In this document: piece after piece, positions 36,832 through 49,789 of the stretch
Layout: each line of letters begins with the position of its first letter
Numbering within the stretch: position 1 is the stretch's first letter
Source of the DNA: Gonocerus acuteangulatus
Taxonomy: Eukaryota > Arthropoda > Insecta > Hemiptera > Coreidae
Direction: 5' to 3'
Assembly: GCA_946811695.1 (NCBI GenBank)
Contig: OX328128.1
Span: forward strand, 22,188,258 to 22,252,257
DNA length: 64,000 nucleotides
Notes under the pieces: generated by a model
Databases searched by the model: none
The model's input: the letters and a program-made list of their open reading frames with translations, nothing else
Told to the model about the DNA's origin: nothing
Made by a program: the position numbers and the translations under genes

Positions 36832-37030
36832 CAGGGTGATTCAGGTCTAAGTAGCCAAATTGTAGGAGATTGTAGACATAATTACCAACAAAACATTTCA
36901 TTTGAACTATGGTCCGATTTAATAATTGGAGTTATGTCCAATATTCTGCTAATTTTTTTTTAACGTAGACATATTTTTTTTAATAAGAAAAGATTGCTCA
37001 AAAACGGTTCAACATAATTAAATTCTAATT
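36832..37030 (+). mobile_element. H-family terminal arm H2
   Basis: After TA, CAGGGTGATTCAGGTCTAAG runs parallel to the H1 arm through TTTTTTTTTAACGTAGAC to AAATTCTAATTATGCC. Only one arm is present. It reads through the point where A1 entered H1, so it is a second empty site. Confidence 0.75.
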
Positions 37031-37099
37031 ATGCCTATTCTAATTATGTCTTTCAGACATCTATGGTGGAGCAGGGAATCTTTTCAACGTGTCCTAGAA

Positions 37100-37190
37100 T
37101 GAAAAGACTCGACCTGGTGCTGGCGGGACTCGAACCTGCATTTCCAGCATGGGACTCCTTAGCGTTAGCCACTATAGTCCAGCCGCAAAT
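37100..37190 (-). repeat. tRNA-like SINE head
   Basis: On the minus strand: CTATAGTGGCTAACGC (A-box-like), CCCATGC in the anticodon position, and a canonical B box, GGTTCGAGTCCCGCCAGC. Acceptor-stem pairing and a CCA-proximal discriminator are not convincing, and AT-rich DNA follows, so I treat it as a SINE head or tRNA pseudogene, perhaps Met-like (CAT). Confidence 0.55.
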
Positions 37191-37450
37191 AAAAGAACAA
37201 GGTTAGCCCATGTGGTGTCCACGAGGAGACCTCTTCGACACTTATTGCCAGCACTTTCGAATCGGGCCGACTTCCTTAGTGGATTTACCTCCCTTTATGG
37301 TAGACACGAATAATTTGTGAGCAATAAATAAAAAATATTGAATCCATTTAATTGGTTCTGAAAAATAAATATTCAACGATGAATGAGGCAATAACAAAAC
37401 AAAACTAAACTTGTCATATTCCAAAGGGTTTACCCGACATAAACCTCTTA

Positions 37451-38161
37451 GGCACCTACATTGGACTCGTATTTCTCCCGATCCTATCCGATCAGATTTC
37501 GTTTGATCGACAGCGGCCGACGTGAGTGCCTTCATTTGTCTCGACCCGATCCGATCCGATTTAGTCACAGTTCGTCAGTAATGACCTCGTAGTGAAGTGA
37601 AAATGTGTGATTAATTTAAGAAATACCATCTAATAAGCATATAAACCTTTGAATAGGTTGAATGTTGGAGGTAAGAGAAGTACTATTGGTATTCGTATTT
37701 TAAAATTATTTATAAGAAAGGTAACTAGAAGGTTATAAGCATTGGAAGGTTATAAACATTGAAAGATTATAAACATTAGAAGGTTATAGGCGTTGGATGG
37801 TTATAAACATCTTTCCACGCAATTTAATAAACAAGTGAAAGTAAAAACAAAAATATGAATTGACGAAGTTGTTTTAAATTTTATTTCCTTTGGTATAAAA
37901 AAAATATCCATTGAAATCGGTTAAGATTTAGAACCTGTAGACCTTTTTGAAACACAATATGTGGGTTGGCGCCATTTTGCTTCGTCGGTCCGAAATCGGT
38001 CTAGAAACAAACAAGTTTGAATGGCCAAGAATCGGTGGCCGTTGGATTGGATCGGGTCGGAACCAATGTAGGCACCTCCATTGAGATGCATGTGTTTGTT
38101 TTTCTTCCGATAGTCGGTGGCTATTGGATCGGATCGGAACGAGTCCAGTGTAGATGCACCC
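37451..38161. mobile_element. Harbinger-like MITE E2 (711 bp, TTA TSD)
   Basis: The left end GGCACCTACATTGGACTCG and the inverse of the right end GGGTGCATCTACACTGGACT match over about 20 bp and, more loosely, to about 40 (CGATCC-rich). TTA at 37448-37450 and 38162-38164 flanks them. GG-starting TIRs and a TWA 3-bp target duplication are the PIF/Harbinger pattern. Several CGATCCGATC motifs repeat inside. No coding frame of note. A truncated partner is at 922-1339. Confidence 0.8.
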
Positions 38162-38484
38162 TTAGTCTAAAAGGTTGTATTTTGATGCTCATATAAATCG
38201 AATGAGGAAGGAATATAATGTATTTGGAATATCCAATAGCCAATAGCCATCCAATCGGATCCCCGTAAGATTTATTGGATTTCTCTCCATAAAATGGGTA
38301 CTCGTATTTCAAGGCCGGACTATGTGACTCCTGACGTGTCTCATTTCCCAGCCATTCTTCTTGGCTGTCCGGGTCCCAGAAACGGAATATAAACCAAGAA
38401 TTATGTCTTCGTTTCCCTGTCTCGCTATGAAATCGTTCCGCATTCATCCTAAGGAATAAAGTCCAATGGAACTCCAATTTGCAG

Positions 38485-39070
38485 GAACTTCGACATCTTA
38501 GTGCGTTCCCAACCATTATTTCGCCTACTGAAATAAATAAAGTATTTTTGTTTTTGTTTTTTAATTAAAACATGTACTCGAATGAAATCCAGAAGAAAAA
38601 TTAATTTTAAGAGCCAATAAACGTAAATTGCTCACTCGGCCTCTTTGAAATCCGCACAGTAAGATCCATGACAAACAACCAAAAACTGTTTCTTATTTAA
38701 CGTATCTTTTTTTTAATGGCAAATTAGTATTACTGCTAAAATCAATTAAAAAAAGAACAAGCAATAAAAAAAAAAACTGAGAAACCAAAAACCATTCAAA
38801 GCAAAGAATCTAACACTTTCGGAGTTTTAAGCACTTATTTCTCCGATTGACAACATCCCACCCAAACCTTTTTTGTAGAAGATTCCTTACGCTTTAAAAT
38901 GGTCACCTTCTACTTACCGCGATTTCCCAACCGTTTTCGAGACACTTTAGAAACTATACGAAGATCTGAAAACCATCTTTGTCTGTTAATAAATTACTTT
39001 TTTCTACTACTTCCGTAACTACAAACGCAACCAAAATTTAAATATCTTAGCTTAGAATTACAAGGTTGCT
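38485..39070 (-). mobile_element. B-family fragment B6
   Basis: TTTGCAGGAACTTCGACATC and TTAGTGCGTTCCC (3' terminal region), then TTTCTCCGATTGACAACATC, TTTTTTGTAGAAGATTCC, CGATTTCCCAACCGTTTTCG and ACGCAACCAAAATTT, in B order reversed. It breaks off before the (TA)n and hairpin. The DNA on either side (38165-38484, 39070-39890) shows no gene. Confidence 0.6.
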
Positions 39071-39889
39071 GTTCACATGTTGCCTCGATAATTTATTTCT
39101 TATCACTTGGTTGTTACTAATAAAAAAAATTAAACCCGCGGAAATATTAACAAATTTATTCGAAGTTACAAGTGATACCAAAACTATTGAGGAAAATAGT
39201 GATTACGATTAATTATCTTTTGTAGAAAATGAAGATTTTTAGTATTTATTATTTTAGTGCCTTGTAATATGACAATAGTTTTTCGATCTGTATGATACAG
39301 ATTATGCACTGAGCAATCTGAGGGTTCATATTTGAATAACATAAAACGTCCTAAGAGTAACTTGAGATATTTTCGATACATCTGGTTTTTAGTGTTTAGC
39401 TATCGGTATAGGGTTTTTGTAATTTCATGTATGATACACCTTTCACACATCTATGAAACCTTTACGGATAATAGTTGAGAAATTACTGATTTTACGTGAT
39501 TTTGTTTTTGGTAGGTGTGCTTTGAGAGGTAGTTAGAGAAAACCGCCCTTCAAATCTTCACAATTTTTTTTCTTATCTTATAAGTGGTCCAAAAATTATG
39601 AAAAAAATACGCAAGGCACGCCTAATCAATAGCTTCAATTCACGTTGGTTTCATTTAAAGATCTAGTATAGTTTCATAGAAAACCGACTTTGAAGTTCGG
39701 GGTTTCAACCCTTATTCCCACAAAACGAGTACAGTTAGAGGTTTGATAATTGACGAAAAATTATTTCTAGGAACTAGAAATAAAATAAATACATCAAAGT
39801 CAAGGAAGACGTCAGTGCAGATTTCATATGGAAACACGGTGAGAACCTTTATAACGTTGTTTTAAGATCAATAAATTATAATTTTTTTT

Positions 39890-40222
39890 TATTTTCCCGG
39901 TCTTGATCTGGGATGTGTCATAGGCTACGCCAAAATCGTCTATCAGCTGTTTGTACGTTTGTTCCTTATACAAATCCACACCGTTTGACCAATTTTGACT
40001 AAACTCGGCACACGAGTAGGTCTTGATCCGGGGTTTGTCATAGGTTAGGTCAAAATCGTCTAGGATTCACAGTTCGGAGTTCAAGAGTTCAAACTGTGAA
40101 CCCAAACAGTTACAGATTTTCGTTATTAGATTTTAATATTACTTATTTGGTTTATAATTTATTTTTTGTTTTTCTAGATGCAGAAAGATGGTGTAGCATG
40201 GCGCGCCGGGCAACAGCTAGTA
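39890..40222 (-). mobile_element. Family C fragment, reverse orientation
   Basis: CTTGATCTGGGATGTGTCATAGG, CAAATCCACACCGTTTGACC, TTTTGACTAAACTCGG and GGCGCGCCGGGCAACAGCTAG are the inverse of the C unit and start. About two units remain. Confidence 0.75.
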
Positions 40223-40497
40223 TTTTATGAAATAAATCCATTAAACCATACAAGTAGAACATACAAGTAAAAGAGACAAAATAAATCACATCCTATGAGT
40301 CTTTACTGCTCTTGACACATTTGACCTATAAGGCGCCCATAATGCCACCGAAGTAGGGTAGGTCAGAGCATGGCCTAGAGGCTGTGGTGAATTATTTGGA
40401 ATCGTGAAATCGATAGGAGCAGAGGCTAAGTTCAAATAATTCTCCGACTGGATGAAATAGAATGGATTACATTCTAAGAAGAAAATTGCCAACGGCC

Positions 40498-40671
40498 ATA
40501 ACCACGTTGAATACACCGGTTCCCGTAGATCACCGAAGTTAAGCAACGTTTGGCGTGGCCAGTACCTGAATGGGCGACCGACCACGTGCTGTTGGTGTTA
40601 GAAAAGGGTAGCAACCTGTAGTAGCCCGGCGCTAATAAACAAATAGTGGCCGTAAAAAAAAAAAAAAAAAA
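40498..40671 (+). repeat. 5S rRNA-derived SINE
   Basis: Begins GCCAACGGCCATAACCACG, continues with GATCACCGAAGTTAAGCAAC and ends the rRNA part at CACGTGCTGTTGGTG. This follows a 5S rRNA along its length (internal promoter region included), except for about 10 bases missing before CCACGTGCTG. A tail with GCCCGGCGCTAAT and an A-run follow. The shared deletion in every copy and the non-rRNA tail show a SINE, not a 5S gene. Confidence 0.85.
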
Positions 40672-40774
40672 TCATGAGATACGATATGCATCCAATAGAT
40701 ATGTTTCCAGTTTTGTGTGTACTTTCAAGCACCTACTCACAAATGTATATACCTACATGCATATGTAATATACA

Positions 40775-40776
<2 letters not shown>

Positions 40777-40831
<55 letters not shown>

Positions 40832-40972
40832 GGTTTCTTCATCCTCATGTAGTGCGTCCTCCCTCTCTCCATAGAACGAATCTCGCTTATAACGTCGACC
40901 TCATGACGCAATCCGGAAGTATCGACTACATAATGTCATGCTTGAGATAATAACGGTGGTTTAAATTAAAGT
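40777..40972 (+). mobile_element. B-like 5' fragment with (TA)n
   Basis: (TA)n at 40777-40828, then TCTCGCTTATAACGTCGACC, TCATGACGCAATCCGGAAG and GAGATAATAACGGTGGTTTAAA. These parallel the B 5' segment (CTTATAAGGTTGA, TCATGA, ATCCGGAAGTG, AATAACGGTGGTT). Hairpin degenerate; body missing. Confidence 0.55.
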
Positions 40973-41079
40973 CTGTATAGATCATGGACAACTAATAAGA
41001 AATATACAAGGTAGGGATTGTCGGGGTTCGGTCACTGCTATTTAATAAAACTACATTTTATCATAAAAATGGTTTTATT

Positions 41080-41117
41080 GTGCCGACGTTTCGGCTTGAA
41101 CTTCAAGCCTTCATCAG
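41080..41117 (-). ncRNA. Hammerhead ribozyme-like motif, minus strand
   Basis: Minus strand: CTGATGA, a 6-bp stem II (GGCTTG/CAAGCC) with loop AAGTT, GAAA, then CGTC. All invariant core positions of a hammerhead are present. Stem III would be very short in cis, and the ACGT palindrome suggests dimer formation. Self-cleavage is inferred. Confidence 0.65.
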
Positions 41118-41149
41118 GGCTGTAAAAAACAAGTAGGACGGATGTAATA

Positions 41150-41187
41150 CTGATGAAGGCTTGAAGTTCAAGCCGAAACGTCGGCAC
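41150..41187 (+). ncRNA. Hammerhead ribozyme-like motif, plus strand
   Basis: Perfect inverted copy of the motif at 41080-41117: CTGATGA at 41150-41156, stem II, then GAAACGTC. Transcripts from either strand of this element would carry the same core. Confidence 0.65.
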
Positions 41188-41323
41188 AATAAAACCATTT
41201 TTATGATAAAATGTAGTTTTATTAAATAGCAGTGACCGAACCCCGACAATCCCTACCTTGCATCATCTACGGTCAACGATCTCCTCTCAAATAATAAGAA
41301 ATATGTTTATTTTCTATTGTAAG

Positions 41324-41766
41324 CATGGGCGTACATAAGGGGAGGGGGTTCAAATTTAGTCGGTAAAAATGTATATTAAAAACCTTAAACATAAATTCAA
41401 TAAGATCACTTAGCCCAGAAAAATAATTTATTTTGTGTGTAATAGCGTTTCAGCCAACGGCCATAGCCACGTTGAATACACCGGTTCCCGTAGATCACCG
41501 AAGTTAAGCAACGTCGGGCGTGGTCAGTACCTGAATGGGTGACCGACCACGTGCTGTTGGCATTATAAAGGGTGGCAACCTATAGATAGCCCGGCGCTAA
41601 TGGCCAAGTTGTAGATGCGCCGTAAAAAAAAAAAATAATAATAATAATAATAAAATAAAATAGCGTTTTAATTGGATAACTATTCCAAGTTGTAGAGTGT
41701 TAGTATTCCATACCCCGGAAATGCTCCCAGTCCCCCCCTCGAAATTATTTCCTACATACGCCCATG
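41324..41766. mobile_element. MITE F4, interrupted by a 5S-SINE
   Basis: CATGGGCGTACATAAGG at the left and TACATACGCCCATG at the right, with GGTTCAAATTTAGTCGG and TATTCCATACCCCGG in F order (reverse of F1). Removing 41451-41668 restores continuity with the F1/F2 interior. Confidence 0.85.
41451..41658 (+). repeat. 5S rRNA-derived SINE with 10-bp TSD, inside F4
   Basis: Flanked by AATAGCGTTT at 41441-41450 and 41659-41668. Head GCCAACGGCCATAGCCACG, GTTAAGCAACGTCGGGCG, CACGTGCTGTTGGC. Tail CGGCGCTAATGGCCAAG...GATGCGCCG, then A-run and (ATA)n. The empty site in F2 confirms the TSD. Target-primed reverse transcription by a LINE partner is the known mechanism for such elements. Confidence 0.9.
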
Positions 41767-41920
41767 ATTGGAAGCGGTACGAATAAAATCATATATTAGA
41801 ATTATAGCCTAATCGTTAACGGTAATTTTACTTACATCATCAGTATGGCGTATTTTTATTTATTTATTTATTTTATTATTTTATTATTTTATTTTTTTAT
41901 TTATTTATTTATTTATTTTT

Positions 41921-42083
41921 TTAACGGCGCATCTACATCTTGGTCATTAGCGCCGGGCTATCTACAGGTTGCCACCCTTTTCTAATGCCAACAGCACGTG
42001 GTCGGTCACCCATTCAGGTACTGACCATAGAACTTCGGTGATCTATGGGAACCGGTGCATTCAACGTGGCTATGGCCGTTGGC
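41921..42083 (-). repeat. 5S rRNA-derived SINE, reverse orientation
   Basis: Inverse order: ACGGCGCATC tail stem, GCCGGGCTATCTACAGG, CAACAGCACGTGGTCGG, CTATGGCCGTTGGC head. The tail is extended by (TTTA)n at 41855-41920. Flanking GCGTATTTTTATT at 41849-41861 and 42084-42096 is a 13-bp TSD. Confidence 0.85.
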
Positions 42084-42250
42084 GCGTATTTTTATTGTTT
42101 GTATTTCGATTGGAACGATTGCTTTTCTTAGAAATGTTCTCCCATTACGCAACTGTACTTGTCAGGCTACTATTCTTTTTTTTGACAATCCTTTCAAATT
42201 CATTTTTAACCAAAAGAAGGAATGGATTAAACAATGGGATTGGTAGTTCG

Positions 42251-42255
<5 letters not shown>

Positions 42256-42296
<41 letters not shown>

Positions 42297-42459
42297 GGCG
42301 CATCTACTTCTAGGTCATTAGCGCCGACATCCAGGGTGCAGCGAGGAATTTTCCCAACGAGCCTTGAGATGAAAAAATTCCTGCCGAAGGTGGGAATCGA
42401 ACCCAACATCTGCCGCTTATGAATCCAGCGCGCTAGCCACTAGACTACGGGAGACCCCG
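42256..42459 (-). repeat. tRNA-derived SINE sharing the 5S-SINE tail
   Basis: Minus strand: GTAGTCTAGTGGCTAGCGCG (A-box region), GATTCATAAGC (anticodon loop with CAT), GGGTTCGATTCCCACC (B box), then a body. The tail is CGGCGCTAATGACC...GATGCGCCGTTAAA plus a 38-base poly-A (poly-T here). The head has a different RNA ancestor from the 5S-SINEs, but the tail is the same. Confidence 0.75.
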
Positions 42460-42865
42460 ACTTATTCTTTTTGGAAAAATATGTGCAAATAAATTAGAGC
42501 CTACTGCTCAAATTCAGGAACATAAATATGCTTCTGGTTCACCCGACAAACCAAACCATCCACCCGACAAACCATGGCCACCGCGCATGCGCGAACGCCA
42601 GCAGACCCTTTTCCGTAACGTTTTTTTTTTTTCAGTTTAGTCATCGGTAAAGCATATTTATGCTAAAATTTGTTGCGAAAATAAGATAAATTAATCCCTA
42701 ATGAGTGGGGTTATTATAAGTTTGACTGTAACGGCCGTAGTTTTTGTTTCCCTGCAACGAAACTCGAAAAACATCGTGGCACACTGCTGATAAAGATATC
42801 ACTAAAATAAGCAAAAGCAGTTGATTAGGAGTGGGGGTGTACTCGGAAACTAAATTTCGGGAGGA

Positions 42866-43034
42866 GCGGTGTACGTGAGTTTTAAGGCGTGTGCGCTCTG
42901 TGCTTAAGGGTTTGATTCCCACTAGAGGCGGTGGCATTTCTTTCCAAGAAAGAAACCGAATCAGCCCTATCCTGGCTAGAAAAGGGTTGTAGCTTGTAGA
43001 AAACTCGTCCAATCTTTGTTAGCATTTAAATAAA
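42866..43034 (+). repeat. tRNA-derived SINE, family S2
   Basis: GTGAGTTTTAAGGCGTGTGC, GGTTTGATTCCCACTAGAGG (B box with one change), GAATCAGCCCTATCCTGG, GTTGTAGCTTGTAG and AGCATTTAAATAAAT tail. Confidence 0.75.
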
Positions 43035-43063
43035 TATTAGATTATTCCTTCGGAAATATTTTC

Positions 43064-43947
43064 GGGTCTTTTTTCGAAGAGCACGTCCAGTTACTTTCAA
43101 GTATCTTTAGTGATTTTAAATAGTGATTCAGCGCAGGCGCATAACTCATTAGAATTTCTATTGGCCTATTCCTATGGGTAATTCTATTAGTCGTTGTTTG
43201 TAGTAACTGTCTTGTTTACTTTGTTTTAACGCAATTCACTTGTATATTTGTGTTTTATACGCGATTTCATTTCATTGTTTGAGTTCTTAGTGTTGTTTGT
43301 GTCCTTTGTGCTGTTATTGTTTCTGGTACAAAAATGCGTCTTTGGGATTTAACTGAAAAAGATGCTAAATTGCATACCGGCCCATTTTCCACCGAAAAAC
43401 CAGTGATCTATATTATCAACGAGTTGGATTGCCTAGAATTTCGATATAACTTTCAGCGAGCGAAAACGCATAGCAATTATGCCATTAACATAAGTACTAC
43501 GAATTTCTTCAAGGTTATATCGAAACTCTAGTCAGCCCAAATATTTGATAATCCCGTCGCCTTATGGGCAAAAATTCAATTGACGCCTAATCAAAATAAG
43601 TATTTAAAATCACAGCAATCACTATTATAAGTAAGTAACTGGATGTGGTCTTCGCAAAAATACCCGTTACTTTTATTAGTGAGCGCAGTGATTTTAACTA
43701 CTTATTTTGATTACTATATTTATAACATATGGTTTCTAACCAACCCTTAGATAACCTGTATTATATACAGGTTATCATTATTTACAAATACAGAGTATTT
43801 GTAAATAATGGCCTAAATGATGCAGATCTCTGAGCGAAACCCGCATCTCTAACCAGCGTTGAAGCAAGTACATAAGTACCAAAATCACTGTTTAAAATAA
43901 CTTCTGATACTTGAAAGTAACTGGATGAGCTCTTCGCAAAAATACCC
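43064..43947. mobile_element. DNA transposon T1, 884 bp, 8-bp TSD
   Basis: Termini GGGTCTTTTTTCGAAGAGC and the inverse of TCTTCGCAAAAATACCC, matching over about 45 bp (including CATCCAGTTACTTTCAAGTATC). ATATTTTC is duplicated at 43056-43063 and 43948-43955. An internal copy of the right end occurs at about 43620-43670. An 8-bp TSD fits hAT-, P- or Merlin-like superfamilies; I cannot choose. A 65-codon frame at 43334 is not transposase-like. Related: 59861-60341, and inner parts of 50789-51735. Confidence 0.8.
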
Positions 43948-43955
43948 ATATTTTC

Positions 43956-45344
43956 TTTTAAATGAGATATTCCACTATGTATTCTCACCTTAGTCTTTTG
44001 TAAATTTTATTAAAAATTATATTGTTGTAATATCGCTTTCATAAAGCACTGTCGATATAGAAGGCCATGGAGTATAGATACAGACGACTGTGTCTAGAGG
44101 GGGTCTGGACTTATTGTTCACTGGAGATAATAAAGAACCTAAGCGGTTTATAACAGTCCTCTTTGTTGTGGACCGTTCTTTTCTCTTCACTTTTCACAAG
44201 GATTTTTCTTTATATTAAACCTTTACATCTTCTTATATTTTTCACAGTTTGCTGACGGCTTAATTATTTCTTTTAATTTTTCCAGCGAACTAAGTTAAAC
44301 TCCTTTTGCGTTTGGTTCTTTAGAGTCTTTCCTTTTGTAGTGTAGCTTTGTTAGGGGGAAAAATCTAGGCTTCGGTTTGCCTTTGATGGAAAAGAATGGT
44401 TTAATTTTACAAAGCAATGAATCAAGTATTGATTTTATTTTCGAAGAAACAAAGTCTCACAGGAATTGTGTTATGTTTGCGCCATATTTCAGGGGAAATT
44501 ATATGAAATAATTCGATAAATTTTCCTATTATTATTTATTTTTGTAACATCCATCTCAGGCCAGCTCTCCCTACTACTACTACCGCACGGTAAAATAGGT
44601 AATTTTGTCAACCCGATTCCAACAAGTTTTTCCTTCTTGGCAGATCATTCTACCACCGGGAGACCAGATCCCAAATTCACAGTTATTAGCTGATTTCGGA
44701 TTTAAATACTGAGCACCAACGAAAGAAGTCCTAAAAAACCGAAATACTCATTGATCATACTAAATAGATACCATAACTGAATATGTGGGGTCACATGCGT
44801 GTGTCTGGGTCGGAGTTTAGCACAGTAAACGCCTTTAAGGTTTCAATTAAGCGGGTACTATTTTAATCCGCAGCCGCTGCATAGGGTTCTCCAGTATCGT
44901 GTGAAGGCTCTAGCAGAAGCGTAAGATGACCCTCTCTGTGCCGCGAGACTCCAATTTTAGGCTAACCCTACGACACGATCCTAGCTTTCCACGAGACGAT
45001 ACTTGCTGAATCGCGAGATGATCATAGCTATGCTTCAAGATTATGCTATCGCGAAACTATGTGAGCTATGTCACGGCAATACTCCCTGTTGTGCGGAAGA
45101 CTCTAAATGTTCCGAGAGGCGATCCAATCTGTTTCTTAAGGTGGCCATACACGTTCAGTTCAAACCTCAAGGCAGAGACTCCACAGACAGGCCCCAAGAT
45201 TTGGACTGCATGGGTCTAGCACACACACACGGTCAGTTAAACCTCAAGGCCGGGACTGCACAATCCATTTTAGCAGACCCATGGAATGTGAAGGATGGCG
45301 TTAGACGCCGTCAGATCTGGCATGCATAGTTCCGACCTCATTGT
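43956..45344. other. No gene recognised
   Basis: Moderately GC-richer around 44800-45330, with loosely repeated GCGAGACGATCCTAGCT-like motifs about every 35-45 bases (44930-45120). Similar motifs appear at 48480-48660. GTCAGTTAAACCTCAAGGC/GTTCAGTTCAAACCTCAAGGC is a local 60-bp repeat. Function unknown. Confidence 0.45.
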
Positions 45345-45721
45345 TCAGTAACCTCTGTGAACTTGGCACCCCACTTTCGAAAAAAAATATGACAATAGAC
45401 TCAAAAAATTGCAAATCGTTTGTAGTTATTTGTAGTGAAAAAAATTTCGTTTGTAGTTGCCCCGTTTTTGAGAACCGGGGGGTCAAAAAATACCCCGCAC
45501 CCGACTTCAACCGATTGGAACCAAACCACTTTTATTCGACGTAAAATCGTTTGTAGTTGTTTGTAGTGAAAGAATTTTCGTTTGTAGTTGCCTAGAAAAA
45601 AAGTTACAGCCGCTTTATGAATTTTCAAAATGGCGACTTTTTTAGTTTTAGGGGTGCGGGTTTTCTTATGGTCTCAATACATTCTAAATCTTTTGTAGTT
45701 GATAGTTTTGAAAGAATTTTC
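45345..45721 (+). repeat. Repeat D, copy 1 (TTTGTAGTT-rich)
   Basis: GTTCAGTAACCTCTGTGAAC start, then many CGTTTGTAGTTG motifs, GAACCGGGGGGTCAAAAAAT, TTCAAAATGGCGACTTTTTT and GTCTCAATACATTC. Other copies: 48669-48925 (direct) and 48936-49312 (inverted). Directly abuts the plus-strand Penelope copy. Confidence 0.8.
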
Positions 45722-48239
<2,518 letters not shown>

Positions 48240-48363
48240 CATTATATTATTATTTGACCTTCCGCCTATCACGAAAATATTGGATTTATATTTTTGATTT
48301 TGTTATGTTTGGAATACAAAATTGTTACCCCCAAAATATTTATTTTGGAAAAATGTTGAAAAC

Positions 48364-48470
48364 TCGACCATGTGCTGTTGGCATTATAAAAGGGCGGCAA
48401 CCTGTAGACAGCCCGGCGTTAATAGCCCTAATGTTGGTACGCCGTTAAAAACACACACACACACAAAAAT
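48364..48470 (+). repeat. 5'-truncated 5S-SINE (arm 1)
   Basis: CGACCATGTGCTGTTGGC, AAAGGGCGGCAACCTGTAG, GCCCGGCGTTAATAGCCC, GTACGCCGTTAAAAACACACAC. Mirror copy at 49695-49789, so the SINE predates the inversion. Confidence 0.75.
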
Positions 48471-48668
48471 CGATTGAAGAGAGCAATTAGCAAGGATCGG
48501 CTCGAGGCTCTGCAAGAATGATTCTGTGTTAGTGGAACGGTCTGGGTACCGTCTCGCGATAAAGCATGGTGCGCGAAGAAGCACAATAAGGGTCGTCTGG
48601 TGACACAACTAGGATTGTTTTGCAGTACACCTGAGTTCCTCTCACGTCAATGCAAGAATCGTCCCATG

Positions 48669-49312
48669 GCCCCACTTTTATTCGACGTAAAATCGTTTGT
48701 AGTGAAAGAATTTTCGTTTGTAGTTGCCTAGAAAAAAAGTTACAGCCGCTTTATGAATTTTCAAAATGGCGACTTTTTTAGTTTTAGGGGTGCGTGTTTT
48801 CTTATGGTCTCAATACATTCAAATTCGTTTGTAGTTGATAGTTTTGAAAGAATTTTCGTTTGTAGTTGCCTAGAAAAAAAGTTACAGCCGCTTTATGAAT
48901 TTTCAAAATGGCGACTTTTTTAGTCCCATTGTAGACTACAAACGAAAATTCTTTCAAAACTATCAACTACAAACGATTTAGAACGAATTGAGACCATAAG
49001 AAAACACGCACCCCTAAAACTAAAAATGTCGCCATTTTGAAAATTCATAAAGCGGCTGTAACTTTTTTTCTAGGCAACTACAAACGAAAATTCTTTCACT
49101 ACAAACGATTTTACGTCGAATAAAAGTGGTTTGGTTCCAATCGGTTGAAGTCGGGTACGAGGTATTTTTTGACCCCCCGGTTCTCAAAAACGGGGCAACT
49201 ACAAACGAAATTTTTTTCACTGCAAATAACTACAAACGATTTGCAATTTTTTGAGTCTATTGGCATATCTTTTTTCGAAAGTGGGGTGCCAAGTTCACAG
49301 AGGTTGTTCAGT
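48669..49312. repeat. Foldback of repeat D, copies 2 (+) and 3 (-)
   Basis: 48669-48925 runs forward (TATTCGACGTAAAATCG, TTACAGCCGCTTTATGAA, AATGGCGACTTTTTTAG, and a second round). From 48936 the same sequence comes back inverted to ACAGAGGTTGTTCAGTAAAG at 49312. Note the D2 half itself contains the AATGGCGAC block twice. Confidence 0.75.
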
Positions 49313-49694
49313 AAAGTTTATCTACTGGCGTTTTCATTTTACTTTAATGGACTGCGCAGTTCAACTCTGGTACACGGATGTCACCATACACTCAAGATTT
49401 GGACTAACCAATACAAACCTTGAGATATTCCTTATCTTATATGGACACCCTTACTCTATCGGGAATACGTCCTAGGTAAGCCATGGGACGATTCTTGCAT
49501 TGACGTGAGAGGAACTCAGGTGTACTGCAAAACAATCCTAGTTGTGTCACCAGACGACCCTTATTGTGCTTCTTCGCGCACCATGCTTTATCGCGAGACG
49601 GTACCCAGACCGTTCCACTAACACAGAATGATTCTTGCAGAGCCGCGAGCCGATCCTTGCTAATTTCTCTCTTCAATCGATTTTTTTTTGTGTG

Positions 49695-49789
49695 TGTGTT
49701 TTTAACGGCGTACCAACATTAGGGCTATTAACGCCGGGCTGTCTACAGGTTGCCGCCCTTTTATATAATGCCAACAGCACATGGTCGAG
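49695..49789 (-). repeat. 5'-truncated 5S-SINE (arm 2)
   Basis: Inverse of 48364-48470: TTTTTAACGGCGTACC, TTAACGCCGGGCTGTC, GCCAACAGCACATGGTCG. Confidence 0.75.

Larger units (their letters stand above)
41006..41291. mobile_element. Penelope-type terminal palindrome (mini-element) with 13-bp TSD
   Basis: Two perfectly matching 111-bp arms (41007-41117 and 41150-41260) in inverted orientation are separated by 32 bases. A 13-bp direct repeat, TAATAAGAAATAT, flanks the unit (40993-41005 and 41292-41304), so it moved as one piece. Each arm holds a hammerhead-type core (CTGATGA...GAAACGTC). Hammerheads in inverted or tandem terminal repeats and variable TSD lengths are established features of Penelope-like retroelements. 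No coding sequence, so any mobilisation would depend on enzymes encoded elsewhere (inference). Confidence 0.7.

Noticed and set aside
37100..37190. Functional tRNA gene (good B box)
   Set aside because: No convincing acceptor stem; A box and anticodon arm only approximate. Treated as a SINE head.
38121..38516. 131-codon minus-strand frame
   Set aside because: Its first part lies in the Harbinger-like MITE and its end in a B-family fragment; no domain pattern, no splice-like borders.
40498..42083. 5S rRNA genes
   Set aside because: All copies share a deletion, have non-rRNA tails with A-runs, and two have target-site duplications; they are SINEs.
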